This document shows, piece by piece, positions 1 through 5,050 of a stretch of 5,050 bases of DNA. A program made the translations under genes and the position numbers. Within the stretch, counting starts at the first letter, position 1. Each line of letters begins with the position of its first letter. Source of the DNA: an uncultured Treponema sp. (GTDB lineage Bacteria; Spirochaetota; Spirochaetia; Treponematales; Treponemataceae); contig CAKZZK010000198.1 of NCBI GenBank assembly GCA_937885235.1, forward strand, positions 1 through 5,050. The letters run 5' to 3'. Below the pieces are notes generated by a model, which worked only from the letters and a program-made list of their open reading frames with translations, had not been told where the DNA came from and ran no database searches.

Positions 1-44
1 AAGTCCCTAAATTTTTAGGTGCTTAACTTGACAAAATCGCTTAC
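1..44. mobile_element. Possible terminal end of an IS66-family-like insertion sequence
   Basis: Read on the minus strand from position 44, the sequence begins GTAAGCGATTTTGTCAAG and continues into a short palindrome. IS66-family elements are known for terminal inverted repeats starting GTAA, often GTAAGCG, and for 8-bp target duplications. On this reading the element's body lies to the left of the window, its outer edge is at 44, and the adjacent 45-52 would be one copy of the target duplication. The edge falls 21 bases past the stop of the membrane gene. No transposase or partner end is visible, so this rests on motif memory alone. It could instead be ordinary intergenic DNA. Confidence 0.4.
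6..19. repeat. Short perfect palindrome CCTAAA-tt-TTTAGG
   Basis: Two 6-base arms are separated by 2 bases, with weaker extension to 1-3 and 22-24 (AAG/CTT). It is AT-rich, with a loop too small for a stable RNA hairpin, and no run of T follows on either strand inside the window, so it is a poor terminator. It lies within the proposed IS end and may be a subterminal transposase-binding feature. Confidence 0.3.
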
Positions 45-56
45 GAATGACATAAC
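28..56 (+). promoter_or_regulatory. Candidate sigma-70-type promoter pointing into the membrane gene in antisense
   Basis: A perfect TTGACA (28-33) is followed after 17 bases by CATAAC (51-56), which matches four of six positions of TATAAT. It would transcribe rightward, opposite to the operon. If the IS edge is at 44, the -35 box lies in the element and the -10 box in the target DNA, as in hybrid outward promoters created by IS insertion. The -10 match is modest, so this is only a candidate. Confidence 0.25.
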
Positions 57-65
57 CATATCAAT

Positions 66-1904
66 TTATTTTCCCGTAATGAGCAGGCACAAATCCACAT
101 CAGACATGTCTGCTCCGTCATAGCGGACGGACTTTCCCGCTATTCCCGTGTTTGCAGCCATAGCAAAATCTGAAGAAATGTCATCATCAACTATAAATTC
201 AACAAAATTTATACCAGCCTTCAATTTCATTTCAGAAATTGGCACTGCTGTCATATCATTATCGAGTACATCTCTAAGAGGATACTCTGTTATACTAATA
301 ATGCTTTCGTCTGAATCGCGAAAAATTATTTTTAATTTTGCATCACCATAATTATTATGCCAAGTATAAGCCCGAAAACTAATTCGACTCACTTTGGTTG
401 CTTGTTTTATTTCAAAAGCCTTTTCTACTTTGCTATGAGATTTCATATCAAGCGAAATGGAACGATCGGAATAAGTTGTATCGGTGGAATAAATGTTACC
501 TTCCACGGGGACTAGCATCGGTACTAGCATGATGGCAACCGTGAGCAGCAGAGGTATTGAACAGTGCACACAAAGTAAAACCTTTTGGGAAACACCAATT
601 CGAATATTCCAATTTTTCTTAAATAAGAAAATTAAAATAAGTATTACCGATGCTCCCCACAAGGAACCTACAAATAGGCAATAGAAATCAAGGGCATCCT
701 TACTAAGCACATCATTAAAGAAGTTGTAAAAATCCGCTGTATTCCCAGAAGAAACCCAATAATCATGGATAAAACTTATTTTTAATGATTGAAATCTCAA
801 ACAATAGTTAAGTTGCAGCATAATTAAGAGCATACTCACATCGAAAAGCATCATAAAAAGCATGCCACAATTTAAATTCTTATTTTTATTTCCTCTTATA
901 AAAACACAAATTGTCAAAAAAGGAAGACAAATAAACCATCGATAACAATGACTCCAACTAAAAATATTAATTGCAAGAAGTCCCAGAGCCGGGAACAGAA
1001 CAGAATAATAGTTTTTTTCTTCTTCACTATGAATTTTCATTAAATATGCAACAGCAGAAAGAAGCATGATACTTACAGCAAAATAAGAAAAAGTAATATT
1101 ACCAGAAGACATCATTGCACGTTTAAAAAACCAACCCAAAAAATATAAAGAGTTCAATGAGGCAATTTCTTTAGACTGTGCAGACCACCCAAAAAGAAAG
1201 GAAATAATCTTATCAGCAATAAGAACGAGAATAAAAAAGCAAAATATTTTCAAAAGATTTTTCGAGCGAATAAAGCAAAAAAGTAAGCATGGAACAAGCA
1301 TGAACGGAGCGCTGCATATAGTAATTCCCAATAAAATATATCCAGATTTTCTTTTTCCACAAAAAATATAATACATTGCTGCAAGGAAGCTTGCGATATA
1401 AGGGATTTCATCTTGACCATAATAAGAAATACTTAAAAACAATGTTCCAAAACCAAGACAAAAGAAAAATGCTGTATAGAGATTTTCTTTTTCCTTTATA
1501 AAAAAGGATAAAATCCTAGAAACATAAAAAGCTGCTATATGTGCAAGAATAATTAAATATAATTTCGACCAAAGTAAGCAAGCAGTAGAATCACAATTTG
1601 CTTTCCCCGTAAAAACTCTTGATAACCATAAGGGAAAATTCCAGACAGCCCATGGTATAATCTCCACCATAGAATATACATAGGGACCAGCATGAGGTCG
1701 AGGTCTAAAAACTTCAGCACTAAAGGCATAATATTCATGTATCCGATTAGAAAATAAAGCATCCCAAAACTCAACTGCCCAAACAGTAAGACTTGTACAA
1801 TCTACATACTTAGATAATGCTGCAAGGTAAACAATCGGAACGATCAAACAAAACCATACAATTACCTTATACTTCAGCCCTGTATCTTTAATATTACTCA
1901 ACAT
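66..1904 (-). CDS. Polytopic membrane protein with C-terminal exported domain, possible GT-C-type glycosyltransferase
   Basis: I do not recognise a named family. From the ATG at 1904 the protein has 612 residues. It starts with a membrane segment (about 13-30), followed by a loop with acidic residues (Glu45, Asp48) and an HAGPYVYS stretch (71-78). About ten further hydrophobic segments run to residue 466, including 112-134, 142-160, 188-212, 218-238, 271-289, 299-337, 346-364, 405-427 and 443-466. Residues 467-612 are hydrophilic, alternate like beta strands, and are probably outside the membrane. Acidic residues in the first outer loop, a YYGQDE motif (161-166) and many helices fit GT-C glycosyltransferases that use polyprenyl-phosphate sugars, but no diagnostic signature is certain; a flippase or polymerase-like role is possible. 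The frame reaches back to a TTG at 1937, but AGGGAG at 1915-1920 is 10 nt before the ATG at 1904, which I prefer. The gene is far more AT-rich than its three upstream neighbours and may have a separate origin. Confidence 0.72.
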   Translation of the reverse strand: MLSNIKDTGLKYKVIVWFCLIVPIVYLAALSKYVDCTSLTVWAVEFWDALFSNRIHEYYAFSAEVFRPRPHAGPYVYSMVEIIPWAVWNFPLWLSRVFTGKANCDSTACLLWSKLYLIILAHIAAFYVSRILSFFIKEKENLYTAFFFCLGFGTLFLSISYYGQDEIPYIASFLAAMYYIFCGKRKSGYILLGITICSAPFMLVPCLLFCFIRSKNLLKIFCFFILVLIADKIISFLFGWSAQSKEIASLNSLYFLGWFFKRAMMSSGNITFSYFAVSIMLLSAVAYLMKIHSEEEKNYYSVLFPALGLLAINIFSWSHCYRWFICLPFLTICVFIRGNKNKNLNCGMLFMMLFDVSMLLIMLQLNYCLRFQSLKISFIHDYWVSSGNTADFYNFFNDVLSKDALDFYCLFVGSLWGASVILILIFLFKKNWNIRIGVSQKVLLCVHCSIPLLLTVAIMLVPMLVPVEGNIYSTDTTYSDRSISLDMKSHSKVEKAFEIKQATKVSRISFRAYTWHNNYGDAKLKIIFRDSDESIISITEYPLRDVLDNDMTAVPISEMKLKAGINFVEFIVDDDISSDFAMAANTGIAGKSVRYDGADMSDVDLCLLITGK

Positions 1905-1914
1905 AATTTCTCTA

Positions 1915-1920
1915 CTCCCT
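1915..1920 (-). promoter_or_regulatory. Ribosome binding site of the membrane-protein gene
   Basis: AGGGAG stands 10 nt before the ATG at 1904, within the 39-nt gap after the reductase stop. It supports the 612-residue form over the longer frame beginning at the TTG at 1937, which has only a weak GGTGA-like site before it, overlapping the reductase stop. Confidence 0.5.
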
Positions 1921-1943
1921 GTTAATTCTCTCTTCAATACTGT

Positions 1944-3173
1944 TCACCGCACGCTAATAACTCGGCTCATGGTCAGAATCAGATCGTACCCGTCCCAAAC
2001 AAGGACGAAATCCGCAGTCTTTCCCACGGGAACAATCCTGTCAATTCCTGAAAGTCCACTTTCCACCACCAGCGTCCTCAAGTCATCTGCGCCTACTCCA
2101 AGGTACGAGAGCGTCTGGCATTTCCCCGTTATGACAGGTATAATATCAGAAAGCCGTTCCGTGTCATATTCCAGATAAAAACCGCCTGCACAGGCATAGT
2201 CCGTAATATCCCCAGGCAGCTCACGGACATTTACCCTTGTGATAAGATTGTCTGCCGCAGGCTCTGCCTTTGCTCCTGACAGCTCAACGGCGCACTTATA
2301 CTGTGCAGAAAGCTTGTCCACGGCAAGGATCGGCGCAAGCTCATATCTTGCAGAAATATGCTCATGAACGGCTTTCCAGAATTTCTCCTTTGCCCTGCCG
2401 CAGTCTTCTTCCGTCCCGAGCCAGACTATCAGCCGGGGCGATGAGCAGGCATTCTGGTCATACAGGTAGGTGTCATTATAAAAATCCTGCGCCCTCCTTT
2501 TCATCTCCGGTTCGCTCTGTGCCAGAACAAAGCCGGCATCAAACACGGCAAACGAATACCTGTCTGCAAAAGTAATATCAAATGCACGGGGAGCAAGCGG
2601 TGCCTTCCGTATCTCTGCAACCGTGCCGTCCCCGCCCCAGATGACTCGGACATCAGCCGCCGATGACAGCTCCGCCGTTATCCCGGCATCATGTTCATAC
2701 ATAACGACGGCAAAAGCATCCCTCATTCCCTTATATTCTTCACATTCCGCCGCCTCGTTGAAAATCCTGCACAGAATCCTGATCTGGGGAAAATCCTTCG
2801 ATGAGGCCCGCACGATGCAGCGGTTCCCGCTCAAAAGCCCGGCAGCCAGCGTGTAGGCAAAATTTACCGGCACATTCGACGGTGCAATGTGGAATGTAAG
2901 CCCCCGCCCCAGCCTCCCGGAAAGCCGTTCTCCGTATGATTTCTTTATCTGCTCTATATTTGCCCTGCGGCAGAAAAAGCCGAAGGTGACTACATCGGGA
3001 TACCGTCTCGCTTCGGCATCCTTCATGACGCGCTGCGCTGCTTCGGCTAAAAACGCGCAGACGGTATCTTCAAACGGGACAAAGGCTTTACGGGAGACAA
3101 GATTTTCTATATTATTCGTATATGGAAACAAGAATTGAACTTTACTGAAATCCTGATTAAAACTTTGCCGCAT
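1944..3173 (-). CDS. LuxC-type acyl-CoA/acyl-protein reductase (aldehyde-forming)
   Basis: LuxC-family reductases belong to the aldehyde dehydrogenase superfamily and reduce an activated acyl group to an aldehyde using NAD(P)H, with a catalytic cysteine as acyl acceptor. The 409-residue protein shows GLTFHIAPSNVPVNFAY (91-107) and SGNRCIVRASSKD (115-127), both in the nucleotide-binding half; WGGDGTV (179-185); the catalytic motif DQNACSSPR with Cys243; and a C-terminal SYLGVGADDL (356-365) followed by a WDGYDLILTMSR tail (393-404). It lacks a signal peptide and membrane segments, so it is cytosolic. It is shorter than Vibrio LuxC (about 480 residues), mainly at the N-terminus, which is common in non-luminous relatives. 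The ATG at 3173 lies inside the LuxE-like gene, and no other in-frame ATG occurs nearby. The adjacent LuxE-like protein is the expected acyl donor and complex partner, and the overlap favours matched synthesis. The aldehyde product is not identified. Confidence 0.89.
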   Translation of the reverse strand: MRQSFNQDFSKVQFLFPYTNNIENLVSRKAFVPFEDTVCAFLAEAAQRVMKDAEARRYPDVVTFGFFCRRANIEQIKKSYGERLSGRLGRGLTFHIAPSNVPVNFAYTLAAGLLSGNRCIVRASSKDFPQIRILCRIFNEAAECEEYKGMRDAFAVVMYEHDAGITAELSSAADVRVIWGGDGTVAEIRKAPLAPRAFDITFADRYSFAVFDAGFVLAQSEPEMKRRAQDFYNDTYLYDQNACSSPRLIVWLGTEEDCGRAKEKFWKAVHEHISARYELAPILAVDKLSAQYKCAVELSGAKAEPAADNLITRVNVRELPGDITDYACAGGFYLEYDTERLSDIIPVITGKCQTLSYLGVGADDLRTLVVESGLSGIDRIVPVGKTADFVLVWDGYDLILTMSRVISVR

Positions 3174-4236
3174 AGGTATCGCTGCACCCCCTTATCTCCG
3201 CATTCTTTATCCTGCCGTTTATTTTGAAATACTTTCCCCTGCGTCCGCACGGGCAGTCGTCCTCACCGAGGATTACGCCGGTATCCTCAGTAAGGAGCAC
3301 ATGCCCCGGATAGCTTTCCGGCAGGACGGAGACGGCCTCTATAATCCCCTCCTCGCCGTAATCACAGACTGAAAAGTCTCCCGGACGGCGGCAGATGACA
3401 TCGGAGAAAATGCTTGCATGCAGGTGCCCGCATTCACACTCAACATAAATTGTCCCTGTCTGTTCCACCATGCCGTAATAATCATACACATGGCTAATCC
3501 CGCACACAGCATGCAGGGCATCCTTAAAATCCTGTGGGCTTACCGCCTCGTTTACCAGTTTTTTCCAGCCGCCGCCATGGATGAGGATGCCGCCTGAAAG
3601 GTCCGGATGATATCCTGTTTCCTTCAATGCCTTATAGAAATGCTGCCAAATCATGAACGTGAAGCCAAAGAGGAATATTGTCTCTCCCCTGTGCTTTTCA
3701 AGGAATGCCTGTATGCCCGCTGCATCGAGCTTCATTTCCCCGTCAAGGGCATACAGCCTGTCCGTGCCGAACAGCGAAAAGCCCAGTATTCCCGCCCCCC
3801 GTGCAGAAAACATGGCACGGTCCTTGATGACGGCGGACGTGTCGAGGATGAGCATGGGAACGCGCTGCTTCCCCAAAAACGACGATACGATCTTTGTAAG
3901 CACCTTTGTCTGTAAGGAAGAAGTCCTCCTGTCAAGGAAAATTCTTGAAACCTGCTGCCCCGTCGTCCCAGAGCTCGTGAGCGTCTTTACGACTTCCCCT
4001 TCTGGAACGGAGCGCAGGTCATAGTGTTTGAACAGCCTGACCGGCAGAAACGGAATCCGTGTATAGTCAGAAATAGAGTCCGCATCAACTGAGAGCGAGT
4101 CCAGTATTTTTTTGTATTCAGGGCAGGCCTTATAATGATGTCCGGTAAGTGAAAGCAGCTGCCTGTTCAAGAAATCAGTTTTTTCTTTTTTTGCCAGAGA
4201 GTATGGAGCGATGTTCAAATCTTCGTCTGTAAGCAT
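3157..4236 (-). CDS. LuxE-type acyl-protein synthetase (LuxE/PaaK family)
   Basis: LuxE-family proteins activate a fatty acid as acyl-AMP, hold it as a thioester on their own cysteine and hand it to LuxC. Counting from the ATG at 4236 (359 aa), the protein has a phosphate-binding TSSGTTGQ (87-94), an adenylate-type YYGMVEQTG (253-261), two Cys pairs (CECGHLH 267-273; CPCG 328-331), SYPGHVLLTEDTG (308-320) and a C-terminal EIRGCSDT containing Cys351, eight residues from the end. Vibrio LuxE also carries its acylated Cys close to the C-terminus, so Cys351 is the likely acyl site (inference). Length is close to Vibrio LuxE. The frame extends to a GTG at 4248 overlapping the ligase stop, but only cytosine-rich sequence precedes it. 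GAGG at 4243-4246 is 6 nt from the ATG at 4236 and only 3 nt from the ATG at 4239, so 4236 is preferred. The 3' end overlaps the reductase gene by 17 nt. No LuxD acyl-ACP thioesterase is seen; the upstream ligase may supply the acyl group. Confidence 0.86.
   Translation of the reverse strand: MLTDEDLNIAPYSLAKKEKTDFLNRQLLSLTGHHYKACPEYKKILDSLSVDADSISDYTRIPFLPVRLFKHYDLRSVPEGEVVKTLTSSGTTGQQVSRIFLDRRTSSLQTKVLTKIVSSFLGKQRVPMLILDTSAVIKDRAMFSARGAGILGFSLFGTDRLYALDGEMKLDAAGIQAFLEKHRGETIFLFGFTFMIWQHFYKALKETGYHPDLSGGILIHGGGWKKLVNEAVSPQDFKDALHAVCGISHVYDYYGMVEQTGTIYVECECGHLHASIFSDVICRRPGDFSVCDYGEEGIIEAVSVLPESYPGHVLLTEDTGVILGEDDCPCGRRGKYFKINGRIKNAEIRGCSDTYAAKF
3187..3193 (-). promoter_or_regulatory. Ribosome binding site of the LuxC-like gene, inside the LuxE-like coding region
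   Basis: AAGGGGG lies 13 nt before the ATG at 3173, a longer spacing than the usual 5-10 nt. Its AGG and GGG triplets are the Arg-Gly codons just before the proposed acyl-carrying Cys of the LuxE-like protein. The wide spacing suggests that re-initiation by ribosomes finishing the upstream gene helps start the reductase. Confidence 0.4.
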
Positions 4237-4242
4237 CATTTT

Positions 4243-4246
4243 CCTC
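4243..4246 (-). promoter_or_regulatory. Ribosome binding site deciding the LuxE-like start
   Basis: GAGG overlaps the TGA stop of the ligase gene and sits 6 nt before the ATG at 4236. A second ATG at 4239 would leave only 3 nt. The frame-extending GTG at 4248 has no purine-rich site before it. Terminating ribosomes could restart here, which would couple translation of the two genes. Confidence 0.55.
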
Positions 4247-5050
4247 ACGCCGGGGACAGGTCATTGTACAGGACCTTGCCGGTCTCGTTTCTTGGAATCT
4301 TTTCTATATGATTGACTTTGAATGCAGCCGCATTGAGCCTGAGCTTTTCGGTAAGGAAGGCAAGGACCGCCGCTTTTTTGCTTCCGTCCGTTATGTACAC
4401 GGACATCCTGTCGTCAACACCCGCGCAGGCAAAATCACAGTCCCCAAATGCCGCCTTAAGAAGCTGCTCCGTTTCGTCTAGGTTCACCCGGTTCCCGAAA
4501 ATCTTGAGGAACCTCTTCTTCCTGCCCACGATGTAATAGAAGCCGTCACTGTCGAACTTCGCCATGTCGCCGGTCTCAAGCCGCCCGTTCCGCTCGTCGC
4601 CTTTGGCGAGGTCCCCGCCGCATTCTGCGTAGCCTAGTGTGACGTTGTCACCGTAGTAGACAAGTTCGCCGATGGTGCCCGGCTCGGTGATTTCGTTCCC
4701 GTCCGCACCGATAAGGCTGAACCTCCCGCCGGGAATGGCTATCCCCATGCTGCCATATTTTTCCAACGCTTTTTCCGCAGGAAGATACGACATTCGCGCG
4801 GTCGCCTCCGTCTGCCCGTACATCACGATGAACTTCCTGCCCGTACCGGCCGCCCACCGCGCGAATGTCTCGTGCAGTTCCGGGGAAAGCTTCCCGCCCG
4901 CCTGCGTGACATAGCGCAGGGACGGCAGGGACATGCGGGTGAAGCGCAGGCGTTCCAGCATCTCGTATGTATACGGCACGCCGCCGAACGAGGTCGCCCC
5001 GTACTCCCTGAGCTGCCGCCAGAACTCCTTCTGCATCAGCCCCTTGTCCG
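4245..5050 (-). CDS. AMP-dependent acyl-activating ligase (ANL superfamily), C-terminal part, 5' end beyond window
   Basis: This enzyme would adenylate a carboxylic acid with ATP and transfer it to a thiol such as CoA or an acyl carrier protein. The reading frame stays open to the right edge: four codons (Asp-Lys-Gly-Leu) precede the first ATG at 5036, so that ATG is internal and the N-terminal half, with the ATP-binding P-loop, is missing. Counting from that Met: GGVPYTYEML (18-27), the adenine-binding MYGQTEAT (72-79), GELVYYGDNVTLGY (123-136), the ribose-binding ETGD (154-157), the hinge GRKKRFLKIFGNR (171-183), and the catalytic C-domain lysine in NETGKVLY (Lys254), ten residues before the end. 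All visible core motifs are intact. The stop is 8 nt upstream of the likely start of the LuxE-like gene, so the two are probably co-translated. The substrate cannot be read from this part. Ligase family is firm; acyl-ACP versus acyl-CoA product is open. Confidence 0.87.
   Translation of the reverse strand, partial: DKGLMQKEFWRQLREYGATSFGGVPYTYEMLERLRFTRMSLPSLRYVTQAGGKLSPELHETFARWAAGTGRKFIVMYGQTEATARMSYLPAEKALEKYGSMGIAIPGGRFSLIGADGNEITEPGTIGELVYYGDNVTLGYAECGGDLAKGDERNGRLETGDMAKFDSDGFYYIVGRKKRFLKIFGNRVNLDETEQLLKAAFGDCDFACAGVDDRMSVYITDGSKKAAVLAFLTEKLRLNAAAFKVNHIEKIPRNETGKVLYNDLSPA

Noticed and set aside
1..65. A rho-independent terminator after the membrane gene
   Set aside because: The only palindrome (6-19) is AT-rich with a 2-base loop, and no T-run follows on the minus strand within the window.
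509..532. A 12-bp tandem repeat (ggactagcatcg / gtactagcatga)
   Set aside because: It lies inside the membrane gene and encodes the hydrophobic MLVP-MLVP at the end of the last helix. Two imperfect copies are not enough to call a functional repeat.
1121..1260. Short A/T runs in the membrane gene as phase-variation tracts
   Set aside because: Runs are only about 6-7 bases and fit the general AT-rich composition; no long homopolymer or frame break is seen.
2270..2575. Open frames on the plus strand opposite the enzyme genes (also 148-351, 2887-3138, 3653-4024, 4672-4914)
   Set aside because: They are opposite strongly supported genes, have low-complexity Ser/Pro/Arg-rich translations without domains, and lack convincing ribosome sites. 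They are shadows of GC-rich coding sequence.
1944..4236. A bioluminescence (lux) operon
   Set aside because: Only LuxE-like and LuxC-like genes are present; there is no luxA, luxB or luxD in the window, and the order is different. Non-luminous bacteria often carry these families.
4245..5036. The ligase as a complete gene starting at the ATG at 5036
   Set aside because: The frame is open through the window edge, and the family's N-terminal ATP-binding half is missing, so this ATG is an internal methionine.

Overview
The window is one tightly packed block of four genes, all read from the minus strand (right to left), followed at the far left by what looks like the edge of an insertion sequence. 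In order of transcription they are: an AMP-forming acyl-activating ligase (ANL superfamily) cut by the right window edge (5050-4245), a LuxE-type acyl-protein synthetase (about 4236-3157), a LuxC-type acyl-CoA/acyl-protein reductase (3173-1944), and a large polytopic membrane protein with a C-terminal exported domain (about 1904-66). The three enzyme genes are nearly gapless: 8 nt between the ligase stop and the best luxE-like start, then a 17-nt luxE/luxC overlap. A 39-nt gap precedes the membrane gene. This reads as one operon whose promoter lies outside the window.

Together the enzymes form a carboxylic-acid activation and reduction route. The ligase would adenylate a carboxylic acid and pass it to a thiol carrier (CoA or an acyl carrier protein outside the window). 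The LuxE-like protein would carry the acyl group on a cysteine near its C-terminus. The LuxC-like reductase would release it as an aldehyde with NAD(P)H. No luciferase genes (luxA/luxB) and no luxD are present, and the order ligase-luxE-luxC differs from luxCDABE, so light emission is not implied. The multi-spanning partner resembles GT-C-type glycosyltransferases in overall layout. The block is therefore best read as part of a cell-envelope glycan or glycolipid locus that makes and attaches an unusual acyl-derived group. That last step is inference.

Base composition differs sharply between the halves. The enzyme genes are moderately to highly GC-rich (44 of 60 bases at 4561-4620), while the membrane gene is AT-rich (13 of 60 at 1201-1260). 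This pattern is common in surface-polysaccharide loci, where transferase genes are exchanged horizontally. Strong purine-rich ribosome sites and the protein style suggest a Gram-positive-lineage anaerobe (Bacillota, for example Clostridia or Negativicutes), but the window gives no firm taxonomic marker.

At positions 1-44, read on the minus strand, a sequence starting GTAAGCG follows the membrane gene by 21 bases. This start resembles the terminal inverted repeat of IS66-family elements, so an IS may have landed just behind the operon. No RNA genes, CRISPR arrays or complete terminators were seen, and no gene-free stretch exceeds 65 bases.
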